From Histomonas meleagridis (lineage: Eukaryota > Parabasalia > Tritrichomonadida > Dientamoebidae): DNA of 64,000 nt. Every line of letters begins with the position of its first letter. The stretch's first letter is position 1. Both the position numbers and the translations under genes were made by a program. The notes beneath the pieces were generated by a model that saw nothing but the letters and a program-made list of their open reading frames with translations, was not told the DNA's origin and did no database searches. The stretch is taken from positions 124,001-188,000 of the forward strand of contig WSYJ01000130.1 of the NCBI GenBank assembly GCA_020186115.1, written 5' to 3'. This document shows, in pieces, positions 10,190 through 19,426 of this stretch.

Positions 10190-10432
10190 TGAAGGGAGAA
10201 ATTCCATAAGTAATTTATCATATGACAATTAGGTATTATTCATTTATTCGCCATTTGTCAGAGACAAGAGTATTAATATAAAATAATACCAAAATCTATT
10301 TCGAGAAAGTTTATCATAACATTATTTTTTTATCAAAATAATTTTTTATGTAAAAGAAAATAAAGACTTCAGTAGAAAAAACTCATTCCCTCAACCTGTT
10401 GTTTTTTGAGGAAAAAATGCAGGTGTAAAACA

Positions 10433-10902
10433 CTTTTCATAGAGTCAGTCCGACAAAGCTATCGTTATAGATAACCGTTCTTGAAAAACATAAATATCCT
10501 CACAAGAACATATTATTTAATAATTATTACATACTCCAAATTATTTAGAACGAATTGAATAAAGAAATTATTAATATATTAAAAATATATTTAGAACAAT
10601 TAAAAAAATAGCTAAAAATGAGACATTTTCAAAAATGGGTGCCGAAGTGGCGCCGGTTGTGATGGTATTGAATATCTGAACGATATCGACCCAAGCATAA
10701 AAATTAAAAATCGATCATTTCGAATTCAAAATCGATATAAACCATTGAATCAAAAATCAAAAAAATATCAATATCTGTATCTATAAATGATTTTAAAATG
10801 AGAAAATTATATTTTTACCTATAAAATATATAATATTTAATTATTATAAAATATAAAAGCTTTTTATAGAGGAAACCTTTGTCGGACTGACTCTCTTTTC
10901 AT
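10433..10902. repeat. 8-bp target-site duplication (CTTTTCAT) flanking the MITE
   Basis: CTTTTCAT occurs at 10433-10440 and again at 10895-10902, immediately outside the two inverted repeats. An 8-bp duplication is what hAT, P and Merlin superfamily transposases make. Confidence 0.8.
10441..10894. mobile_element. MITE-like non-autonomous DNA element with perfect 18-bp inverted repeats
   Basis: The left end 10441-10458 (AGAGTCAGTCCGACAAAG) is the exact reverse complement of the right end 10877-10894. The 454-bp element has no coding capacity, is AT-rich inside and is bracketed by 8-bp direct repeats. Termini plus duplication size point to an hAT-, P- or Merlin-type transposase acting in trans; the ends do not start with the CAGGG-type hAT terminus. 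The interior carries ATAACCGTT (about 10471-10479), which resembles local promoter motifs. It sits between the amidase promoter and the BspA-like gene at 10979. Confidence 0.85.
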
Positions 10903-10978
10903 TCCATTGTTTTTTTTGAATATCAACTTTTTGAATGTTATAACGTCTGAACAAACATGATAAATTCACAAGAAAAAT

Positions 10979-13192
10979 ATGCTTTCACTGATCTTTTTTC
11001 CCTACCTTATGATGTCTTTTAACCCAAGTTATCAGAAAACACTTACTTTAGCAAATGAAGATTTTTTGGAAATTTCGAGTATGAAATATGCAATGTTATC
11101 TGAAAGAAAACCTCGAGAACTTTTCATCACAGATGATGTTATTTCTATTCCGTTTAGTTTTTTTAAATATTGGGATTCATTAGAAACAGTACATATTAGT
11201 AAATCTGTCAAACGCATCGAAAGTATGTCATTTAGTTCTTGCAGTAAAATAGAATCCATTACTTTTGACAACGATTCTCAATTAGAATCAATTGAAAATT
11301 CAGCTTTTGAGAGTTGCCAATGTTTAACTCAAATCATATTGCCTCAATCTCTTATTTCGATTGGCTCTTATTCATTTCGTTTTTGTATTACATTGCAAAA
11401 CGTCACAATTCCTGATTCTGTTCTATCTATTGGGAAAGAAGCATTTTCTAATTGTTATCAACTAAAATTTGTTAATTTTGGTTCAAACGTACAAACTATT
11501 GCTGATTCACCATTTGAATCATGTAACGCATTATTAAATATTTCTGTTCCACAAGAAAATCAAAAATTTACAAATTGTAATAATGATGGAATTCTATATG
11601 ATAAAAACATAACAGAAATCATATGTTATCCAATTGGAAAAGAAAACGAAATAATCACAATACCAAATAGTGTAATATCAATTGGAATTTCATCATTTCA
11701 TGGAAGTAAAAGAATTAAATCAGTTCAACTTAACGAAAATGTTTTAACAATTAAAGACTCAGCTTTTGCTTATTGTATCCAATTGGAAAATATTACAATT
11801 CCGAATTCTCTTGTTTCAATTGGAAGTGATTCATTTTATTTTTGCAACAAGTTAATTATAACAAATTTAGGAGAAAACTTAGAAAGAATTGGAGAAAATG
11901 CATTTTATAATTGCCAAAATCTAAAAAATATTACAATTCCTAATTCATGTTATTTCTTGGGTAAAAATTGTTTTGAGAAATGTTTAAATCTGAAATTCAT
12001 TAATCTGAATAAAAATATTGAAAAAATTTTCTGTGATAAAAATGGTATAATTGAGAAAAATGCATTTTTTTCTTGTGGTATAATAAATATTGAAATTCCA
12101 AATTCAATAACAACAATTGATGAAAATGCTTTTAATTATTGTGGTTTAAAAGAGATTATATTTCCCGATTCTGTTATATCAATAGGTAAATATGCTTTTT
12201 ATGATTGTGTTGATTTAGAAAATGTATTTTTTGGTAAAAGTTTTAAAAATTTTGAGATTTCTTCATTCTTTGCTTGCTCGAAATTAACACATATTTCTGT
12301 ATCAAATGAAAATCCTTATTTTAAAGATATAAATGGAATTCTCTTTGATAAAAATTGCGTAAATTTAATATATTTCCCACAAAACTTAAATAAAACAATG
12401 TACCGAATACCAAATCCAACTATTTCGATTGGAAACTTTTCATTTCATTCACAAACACGTTTAAATTATATTGAAATCCCGAATTTTGTTATGTATATTG
12501 GAAATAATGCATTTTCTAAATGTATAAACTTAGAATCGATAAAACTTAGTGAAAACATTAAAGCAATTGAGGAATCGACATTTGATTACTGTATAAAATT
12601 ACGAAATATTTCAATTCCTAATTCAGTGATTGAAATAAAAAAATATGCTTTTTCAGGATGTAAAAATTTGGAAAAAATTGTTCTGAGTGAAAATCTTCAA
12701 ATAATTTATGAAAATGCATTTAACCCCGTTAATGATATCATCGATTTCATTATGATATCGAATACGAAACTTACGAAAATAATATTTCCGAATTCATTAG
12801 TTTCACTTGGAAAATATTCGTTTTGTCATTACGATAATTTGGAAACAATAATTTTCGGTAATAATCTCCAAGTGATTAATGATTTTGCATTTTATTTTTG
12901 TTTGAAAGTTGAAAATATTTCTTTTCCAATTTCATTGAGTTCGATCGGTGATAGTTCCTTTTACATGTGTAATAACTTAAAATATGTTAAATTTGAGAAG
13001 AATTTAATAAAAATCGGTCGCGATGCGTTTTACAACTGTAATAATTTGATGCATATTCATTTTAATGGGTATCAAGAACCAACAATTGGCGCTAATGCAT
13101 TTGGTAATGTTCCTGCAAAATATGTGATAACAAATGAAAATTATAAAAATGAAACATTTGCTGGATTTAATGTAACAAAAAATAAAATATGA
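10979..13192 (+). CDS. BspA-like leucine-rich-repeat protein, intact
   Basis: The product is 737 residues. After a short hydrophobic N-terminus (MLSLIFFPYLMMSF, possibly a signal peptide), nearly the whole protein is TpLRR/BspA repeats of about 23 residues (IPNSVISIGISSFHGSKRIK, LVSIGSDSFYFCNKL), interrupted by islands such as ENQKFTNCNNDGILYDKN and SNENPYFKDINGILFDKN. Such proteins form large adhesin families in trichomonads. It ends at the conserved cap ETFAGFNVTK followed by NKI-stop. There is no stalk or transmembrane anchor, unlike the pseudogene at 1-1220, whose homologous cap continues into both. The product may be secreted, or the gene lost its 3' end. Confidence 0.9.
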   Translation: MLSLIFFPYLMMSFNPSYQKTLTLANEDFLEISSMKYAMLSERKPRELFITDDVISIPFSFFKYWDSLETVHISKSVKRIESMSFSSCSKIESITFDNDSQLESIENSAFESCQCLTQIILPQSLISIGSYSFRFCITLQNVTIPDSVLSIGKEAFSNCYQLKFVNFGSNVQTIADSPFESCNALLNISVPQENQKFTNCNNDGILYDKNITEIICYPIGKENEIITIPNSVISIGISSFHGSKRIKSVQLNENVLTIKDSAFAYCIQLENITIPNSLVSIGSDSFYFCNKLIITNLGENLERIGENAFYNCQNLKNITIPNSCYFLGKNCFEKCLNLKFINLNKNIEKIFCDKNGIIEKNAFFSCGIINIEIPNSITTIDENAFNYCGLKEIIFPDSVISIGKYAFYDCVDLENVFFGKSFKNFEISSFFACSKLTHISVSNENPYFKDINGILFDKNCVNLIYFPQNLNKTMYRIPNPTISIGNFSFHSQTRLNYIEIPNFVMYIGNNAFSKCINLESIKLSENIKAIEESTFDYCIKLRNISIPNSVIEIKKYAFSGCKNLEKIVLSENLQIIYENAFNPVNDIIDFIMISNTKLTKIIFPNSLVSLGKYSFCHYDNLETIIFGNNLQVINDFAFYFCLKVENISFPISLSSIGDSSFYMCNNLKYVKFEKNLIKIGRDAFYNCNNLMHIHFNGYQEPTIGANAFGNVPAKYVITNENYKNETFAGFNVTKNKI

Positions 13193-13582
13193 ATTTCTTT
13201 ATAATTAGCAATAGAAACATAAAAGGAATAAATTCTTTAATTATGAATAAAACATTTTTTGTAATGTCGAATTTCAATAATGAATTCAAATCTTTTTAAT
13301 ATGTTTTTAACATCTAAGGGACATCGTCAACGATCCTTCTTATAGATAAAAATTTATATCCATGAGAAATAAAATCTAATTCCAACACCAAAATGTTTAT
13401 GTCCAATTACTTTGTGTGAATATTGAACCAACCGATCAAAATACTATGAAATAAACGGTCTCGATTCAATCGGCATAATGAAACTTCATTACTTCGAAAT
13501 TAATTTCGCCAAGATCGTATTCATTTAACGAACGCTCCTTACGAAAACAAACAAAATAATTCACTCATTTAATAATTATTAT
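13193..13582. other. Intergenic gap between converging genes
   Basis: No gene is visible. It contains TAAACGGTCTCG near 13452-13463, resembling promoter motifs found before genes elsewhere, but no start follows on that strand. It could be a promoter relic. Confidence 0.3.
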
Positions 13583-14683
13583 TCACTTCAGTGATCGCGG
13601 GGTGCCCTTAAAGTAATCCTTTTTCTCTACTTTCTTTTCCTCCTTCTTTTCCTGCTGAGGGTTCTTCTTTTCCTCCACCACAGGTCTCATTGTTGGCTTT
13701 GGTATTACCTTTGGCAGCACAGGAGCTCCTGATAATGTTCTAGCGCTTCCAGAGAATGGATTCTTCTTTTCTTCCTTTGGCTCTGGTTGTGGCTTAACAG
13801 GCTGTGGTGCTGGTGTTGGCGTTGGTTGTGACTGTGACTGTGGTTGTTTTTTACCTTTCTTGACTTTGATTATATGGCCAGGTCCGTATGCGTTAAATTT
13901 CTCTTCAGGGTTCTTAGGCTTTGTCTTTTTTTCCTTAGGCTTTGGCGGGAGGATCTCGCGGCCGTCCTCAATGCGCGTTACAGTGAATTTGTTTCCTCTT
14001 CTTCTCTCTGCTTCGCGCTTCTCAAAAGTGGAGTGTATCGGCGTCGGTTTTGTTGTGAATGTTTCGCCGCGAAGTGTTCGGCCGACTTGGACCTTCTGGT
14101 TGAGCTCTTCGTCGGATGAGTCAGTGTCTGGCTCGTTCCACTTGTGGTCAAATTGATTCACTGGTGTAGCAAAGTCACAAATGACATCTGCATGAAGAAT
14201 TTGAACTGCACTTTTAGGCTCTGTTTTAAGAACTTTAAGTCGATAGATTTTGTTGTTAAACTCAATGTTAAGAATTGTCCCTTGTGTTAAACATGGATGT
14301 TGACGTAATGAATATTCTAAAATGACGCGGGGATTGGGTAAATTAAGAAAGGCATCATCTTGTGGTTGGAAAAGTGCACGCGTGGCTGGTACTAATGATG
14401 TTAAAGAGACACGAACAGTGTTATCTTCATTGACTTGAAGATATTCCATCATCCAAAATGGTATAAAAACTGTGCCTTGTTGTGCAGTAAACGAATCAAC
14501 ACCAGCATATACTGAAATTCCTAGAGCTGTATTTCTGATTGCAAAAAACATAACTGAAATATGTTGATTTCTTTGCATAATAGTATCTAAAACAGACTCA
14601 GGTAGAAGAATACGAGCAGATTGTTCGAGTTCTGGCCTAATAGATAAAACGCATTTACATCTGAAGTTATCGTTGAATGTCAT
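13583..14683 (-). CDS. UFD1: UFD1, ubiquitin-binding cofactor of Cdc48/p97
   Basis: The product is 366 residues. Residues ~5-180 match the Ufd1 double-psi barrel and second subdomain: LLPESVLDTIMQRN, AQQGTVFIPFWMMEYLQV, VPATRALFQPQDDAFLNLPN, VILEYSLRQHPCLTQGTI, NKIYRLKVLKTEPKSAVQIL, DVICDFATPV. The C-terminal half is Pro/Lys/Glu-rich and unstructured, as expected for Cdc48/Npl4-binding tails, with SGSARTLSG and KGTPRSLK that look like the short SHP-type boxes binding Cdc48. It acts in extraction and degradation of ubiquitylated proteins. Local GC is raised in the tail. Divergent from the gene at 14816. Confidence 0.92.
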   Translation of the reverse strand: MTFNDNFRCKCVLSIRPELEQSARILLPESVLDTIMQRNQHISVMFFAIRNTALGISVYAGVDSFTAQQGTVFIPFWMMEYLQVNEDNTVRVSLTSLVPATRALFQPQDDAFLNLPNPRVILEYSLRQHPCLTQGTILNIEFNNKIYRLKVLKTEPKSAVQILHADVICDFATPVNQFDHKWNEPDTDSSDEELNQKVQVGRTLRGETFTTKPTPIHSTFEKREAERRRGNKFTVTRIEDGREILPPKPKEKKTKPKNPEEKFNAYGPGHIIKVKKGKKQPQSQSQPTPTPAPQPVKPQPEPKEEKKNPFSGSARTLSGAPVLPKVIPKPTMRPVVEEKKNPQQEKKEEKKVEKKDYFKGTPRSLK

Positions 14684-14712
14684 TTCGAGTGATTGGTCGC
14701 GGTTTGGATTTG

Positions 14713-14720
14713 GGGCGCCC
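14713..14720. promoter_or_regulatory. GGGCGCCC palindrome in divergent promoter
   Basis: GGGCGCCC lies 30 nt upstream of the UFD1 ATG (minus strand), with TAACGGTCAAC (14740-14750) just beyond, in the 130-bp gap shared with the gene at 14816. Near-identical palindromes occur before HBS1 and BUD23. Confidence 0.4.
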
Positions 14721-14815
14721 TGATTTAAACGTATTTATTTAACGGTCAACTAATAATATTTTGGCTCAAAAGAGAATTGACATACTTTGTTCGATTTATC
14801 CAAACCAAAGGAAAT

Positions 14816-16252
14816 ATGTTTTGCTTAAGAAATGGAATTAAACTTGGTTGGAAAGATTCGAAAATCAGCGGTAATACAATAGAATGGGAAAACTTAAATA
14901 ATCATAAAATTGCTGAAAATCAAAGACTTGAAGATTGTATATCAATTTTCCAAAGTCTTAATAATTTAGCAGCTTCAAATCCAAAAAGCCTAACAAAAAC
15001 AGCAATTTCTCATCATTGTCGACAATATTTATATATTTATCAACAAAAAGATACAAAATCATTGCAAACACAATTATTATATCTATATTTAAATGCAATA
15101 CTATTAACAAACGATCCCACAACAAACCTTAGGGAAATGGTTAAAATTTATCTTCAAATGATGATTACTGATTTAAAAAACGTCGATATGAATACATTGG
15201 CAATTCTAATCATTTTCAACGAAGAAGAAAAGTTTAAGGAAGCTTATCGACGTAAACTTGGCACCTCATTTGTTGCCAACAAAATCTTCAAGATCAATTC
15301 CTTAAATTTTGATTCACCAAAAACGAATCTAGAACTTTGGCAAATCGATCTTTATCGAACCCTTGAGCTCCGTAGTATTACAAGCTTTGACAAATCCTTC
15401 ATTAAGTTTCTATTAGAAGGTCAATACAAAAACGATGACTGGTTAATCCAACATTTAGTGCGCCAATATTTTCTCACAGAGATCACACTTCAAACGTTCA
15501 CATCTTTTGTCAAGCCCAATGATCCACGTTCTTTAATCTTTAAATCACAATCAACCGGACTCATTCAAACCATTAACCAAACGACTAAATTCGACTACTT
15601 ATTCAGTATGTGTTTTGCTAACTTACTATATCTCACACCGGGCATCAGTGCCGACTTCGATGACATCAAACAATATCTGCATCTGACAAATTCTTTATGC
15701 GACGAACTTCCCGAAAGTAACAAAAGCGTATCATATTTCTATTGGTCCGTTGTTACTGTTGCTCAACATAAGTTTACAGACAACGACAAAATCGGATATA
15801 TTCAGGAACTTGTTACGCGTATATTACATTATCATATTCCTGCGCAGAAATTCTTTTTGGAACCGGAACAATTTGCAAACGAAAACTTCATTAACTTTTG
15901 GAACGATGTTAAGGATAAATATAAACCATATCTATGTACAAAAGTGACAAATGTAAATGAAATATCCGGAAATGAGCCAATTGAAGTTATTCCGTATTTG
16001 TTGAACCAAATGTTTTTGAAATTCGATTTCGAACAAAGAAAAAATATATTGTCAAAGTTGAAAAATAAGTTGAAAGATTTGGACTTTAACAATAAGGAAC
16101 TAAATGGAAACGTCATCGTGGCAATGATAGAAACTGCAATGAGCTGTAACGAGTTCAGTGATCTTGAAGAAATGCTCGAGGAATGGTCGTTTGTGTGTAT
16201 TGAAGAAAATGGAACTGTTCCCGAATATGTCGATTACATATGGAATGAATAA
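14816..16252 (+). CDS. Unrecognised 478-residue alpha-helical protein
   Basis: The start is the ATG at 14816 (MFCLRNGIKLGWKDSK); the frame is open upstream only to a TTG. The N-terminal ~35 residues look beta-rich (IKLGWKDSKISGNTIEWENL) and the rest is helical with no known motif. Repeated helix pairs could form a solenoid. There is no signal peptide or membrane segment. It shares the divergent promoter with UFD1. Confidence 0.8.
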   Translation: MFCLRNGIKLGWKDSKISGNTIEWENLNNHKIAENQRLEDCISIFQSLNNLAASNPKSLTKTAISHHCRQYLYIYQQKDTKSLQTQLLYLYLNAILLTNDPTTNLREMVKIYLQMMITDLKNVDMNTLAILIIFNEEEKFKEAYRRKLGTSFVANKIFKINSLNFDSPKTNLELWQIDLYRTLELRSITSFDKSFIKFLLEGQYKNDDWLIQHLVRQYFLTEITLQTFTSFVKPNDPRSLIFKSQSTGLIQTINQTTKFDYLFSMCFANLLYLTPGISADFDDIKQYLHLTNSLCDELPESNKSVSYFYWSVVTVAQHKFTDNDKIGYIQELVTRILHYHIPAQKFFLEPEQFANENFINFWNDVKDKYKPYLCTKVTNVNEISGNEPIEVIPYLLNQMFLKFDFEQRKNILSKLKNKLKDLDFNNKELNGNVIVAMIETAMSCNEFSDLEEMLEEWSFVCIEENGTVPEYVDYIWNE

Positions 16253-16704
16253 AAGTAAATATTATCTAAATGTCACTTGAATTTAATGCAAAAGTTTTGA
16301 TATATTTCAAGTGGTTCCCAACGATAGAATTGAATGAATGAAAAATCATCGGATTTATATTCAAAAACTGAAGTTTCCCAAACTTTCTGCAACTACTTTG
16401 TGTTGTTACGTATTTCTTAATATAGTGAAATTAAACATAAATATTTATTATCCATTATTTTTGAAAATGATGGAATTACATTTACAAGTAATTTATCAGA
16501 ATTGTTGTGTAACATTATAAATGTTTATTGTAATTCCATCAAATTTAAACATTTCACTTTTTGTTAAGTTTATGTTTATCGTTGTTAATATTAAACGTTT
16601 TTGTTCGGGGAGGTCTGTGGTATTGTCGTTCAAAACGATGAAAGAACGTAAATCATAGAATTTACCAACCGAAAACGCCAACATTTCAGAGCAAAAGGCC
16701 ATAA
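16253..16704. other. Intergenic region upstream of phospholipase B-like gene
   Basis: No gene is supported; short open frames on both strands lack family features. An AACGATAGAA motif (the reverse complement contains TTCTATCG) lies near 16320. The region is otherwise AT-rich without visible structure. Confidence 0.3.
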
Positions 16705-18600
16705 ATGCTGCTGTCTTTTCTACTCCAACTTTCTTATTCTGAACCTCTATACAATGTTACAAATGCCACTTGCCTTAAGATTAATGGAGCATTTACCTTA
16801 AAGAAAGGTGTTGACAAGAATGCAACAGGCGCAGTAGCATATGCGGTATACAACAATTCTATTCATGCTGTTGGTTGGTACAAGATGCACATAACAGGAA
16901 TTGAAGGCAACGATGATGCAGACATTATGTATTGCACTGGATTCCTTGAAGGTTATCTTGCACACGAAGGAATTTACAATCATTACAACCTCATCAAAGA
17001 TATCAAAGGTTATCCACGTGGACAAATTTATCCACCAAAAATCCATGATTTTATCGAGGCAAATTATAATTACACAAAACTCTCAGTTGAGGCCTACTTA
17101 GAAAGCCCATACTGGCAAAAAGTTGGTTTAATCTTACAACAATTCCATGGTATTGTAGCTGGTTATGATTTTGCAATTTCTGAATCAGGTCATCCAGAAC
17201 AAAAGATGTCCCTTTTCGATCATTGGTTCTTCCAATCAGCCGGCGATATGTTTGACATTGCAGCCATTTTCAAGGATGATAAACCAGCCAAAGAATTCCG
17301 TGAACATTGTACTGGTTTAGTCAAACTTACACCAGGATATGATGATATCTATTTCGCTCATGATGCATGGAGTGACTACAGAGAACTTCATGGAGAACTT
17401 AAGGAATATAATCTTCATCTTAGTGAGAATGCAGGATTCAAAGCACATCGTGTTATAATGTCAACACGTATTGGAAAGATCTCTTCATATGATGACTTTT
17501 ATATCAATGATGCCGGACTTTTTGTCATCGAGACAACATTGAATAATTACAATGATGAACTTTATAAAGTCTGTGTACCACAAAGCTTATTCACATGGGT
17601 TCGTGCATACCTTTCCGTGTGGTCATGTGATAATGGTAAAGAATGGGCAGAAACATTCATCAAACACAATTCCGGCACATATAACAACCAATATGTTATT
17701 GTTGATTCTAAGCAACTTACATTTGGCGTTAAGCCAACCAAAGACCTCTTATGGATCATTGAGCAATTCCCAGGCACCTATCGTATGAGTGATGTCACCG
17801 AGCAATTAGTGAACGATAGCTACTTCCCCTCCATTAACGTTCCCTGGCATGAAGACTTGTACAACCTTGCAGGGTACCCCGAATACGTTAAGTCACTTGG
17901 CATTTACGGTCCCTATCGTTCCTATTATGAGTCACCCCGTTATCTCTTAATGAAACGTGAAGTTCCTCGTATCAACGACTTTGACACATTCAAAGCCTTT
18001 ATGCGTTATAACAATTACAAACGTGATAACTTTTCACAAGGTGACCCAGCACAACAAATAGCATCACGTTATGACCTTAGACCATTACCATCAACACCAT
18101 ATGGTAATCGTAACAACTTTGGAGGATTAGATTCCAAATGCTTACGTCTTAAAGAAGCTATTTCTAAGATGAGAATGCATGCACTCGCATCACCTCCAAA
18201 TGATGAAAAGAATGGCATTCCAGCTTGGAACTTTACACAATGGAACTTAGAAAACACACCAATTAACTTCGATGGACTTCCAGCATTTTGGAACTTCACT
18301 TGGGAACAATTCGAATCAGACGAATTTGATATCTGCGCTCGTAAAGATGGAAAAGAAGATAATAAGAAGGACTGTTTCGCTAGGAATAAGTTATGCGGAT
18401 TCTGTTATGAAACAAAGAAATGTTACGCAGGTTCTAAAGATAGTCCATTCATGGAGAAATGCGGTGGTGGTTGGTTGACCGAAACTAAAACGCCATCATG
18501 GGCATGGCCAGTGATTATTATAGTAACAGTTATTGCGGTATTAGTTTGTGCTGCTATTGGTGTGGGACACTACATGTACATCCGCAAACAAAAATTATAA
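16705..18600 (+). CDS. Phospholipase B-like protein with C-terminal membrane anchor
   Basis: The product is 631 residues. A short signal peptide (MLLSFLLQLSYSEP) precedes a phospholipase B-like/LAMA domain (N-terminal nucleophile hydrolase, ~15-560). EHCTGLVKLTPGYDDIYFAH contains Cys202 at the position where the family has its autoproteolytic nucleophile; FHGIVAGYDFA and FLEGYLAHEGIYNHY are further family stretches. A Cys-rich module (CFARNKLCGFCYETKKCY) resembling a PSI domain follows, then a transmembrane helix (~602-624, WPVIIIVTVIAVLVCAAIGV) and the short basic tail YIRKQKL. Animal and Dictyostelium relatives are soluble lysosomal proteins, so the anchor is notable. The substrate in this family remains uncertain. 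Codon use suggests high expression. Confidence 0.92.
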   Translation: MLLSFLLQLSYSEPLYNVTNATCLKINGAFTLKKGVDKNATGAVAYAVYNNSIHAVGWYKMHITGIEGNDDADIMYCTGFLEGYLAHEGIYNHYNLIKDIKGYPRGQIYPPKIHDFIEANYNYTKLSVEAYLESPYWQKVGLILQQFHGIVAGYDFAISESGHPEQKMSLFDHWFFQSAGDMFDIAAIFKDDKPAKEFREHCTGLVKLTPGYDDIYFAHDAWSDYRELHGELKEYNLHLSENAGFKAHRVIMSTRIGKISSYDDFYINDAGLFVIETTLNNYNDELYKVCVPQSLFTWVRAYLSVWSCDNGKEWAETFIKHNSGTYNNQYVIVDSKQLTFGVKPTKDLLWIIEQFPGTYRMSDVTEQLVNDSYFPSINVPWHEDLYNLAGYPEYVKSLGIYGPYRSYYESPRYLLMKREVPRINDFDTFKAFMRYNNYKRDNFSQGDPAQQIASRYDLRPLPSTPYGNRNNFGGLDSKCLRLKEAISKMRMHALASPPNDEKNGIPAWNFTQWNLENTPINFDGLPAFWNFTWEQFESDEFDICARKDGKEDNKKDCFARNKLCGFCYETKKCYAGSKDSPFMEKCGGGWLTETKTPSWAWPVIIIVTVIAVLVCAAIGVGHYMYIRKQKL

Positions 18601-18689
18601 AACCCATATTCACAACTTTATTTTGCTTGATGTGTTTTGAAGACGTTTACGATATCGTAAAGTTACTTAACATCACTTTAACTGTTGTT

Positions 18690-19120
18690 TGAATATATTT
18701 TTTGATTGTTCATCTTCATGTTGATGCGGCTTAAAGAGCTCTTCCCAATATTGTGTACCTATCATATGTATATGTAATTTGATAAGATCACCACTGTTGA
18801 ATGCGTATGGGTTCTTATTCAGGATAATTTCATTATCTCCTGTGTATGAAGACGGTATATTTTATATCTGACTTCTTAATTGAGGTATCACCGTTGGTTC
18901 ATTTGTTATATCCCCTTATTAAATCCATTTTACGTATTTTTATTGCTTCATCAATCTTTTACAACAAGCATTAGTATCTTTGTAATCGCAAGTCGTTGGT
19001 GACGAAAGAACAATTTCAATTACTTCTGTAGATATTCATCAAGTAACTACGTAATTAGCACCAAAACTGGGCATGCTCCTTCTAGATTTTATTTCAAGAG
19101 TATTCATGAACAAAAGTACA
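18690..19120 (-). pseudogene. Unidentified decayed coding sequence
   Basis: The minus strand reads as protein with several stops: RRSMPSFGANYVV, SSPTTCDYKDTNACCKRLMK, TNEPTVIPQLRSQI, YTGDNEIILNKNPYAFNSGD and LIKLHIHMIGTQYWEELFKP. The continuity in one frame across stops suggests a gene that decayed recently. I recognise no family. The rest of the 18601-19426 gap is AT-rich with nothing visible. Confidence 0.45.
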
Positions 19121-19426
19121 CCAAACTGAATCCAAATTTATATATTATTTTTGAAATATGTTTTAATCTACTAAAGGAAATTTAATCTCATTAATTTATT
19201 TATTAAAAATACTATTTTATTAAAATATATTTTAATAATATTAAAACATTACTTTATTTTTAAAGAAAATGATTGATTGCACAGAAAAAACAAGAAAATT
19301 CAGCAATATAACAAAATCAAAACATCTTATTCACCCTAATGATATGTAACAGAACTAAAGCAAACGAACCCATAGCTACAGCATGTAAAAATTTAGATTT
19401 AAACCAAGTATCAAATACACAGTTAT

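Noticed and set aside
13844-14156. Plus-strand open frames across the UFD1 tail
   Set aside because: Shadows of the GC-richer, Pro/Lys-rich coding region on the opposite strand.
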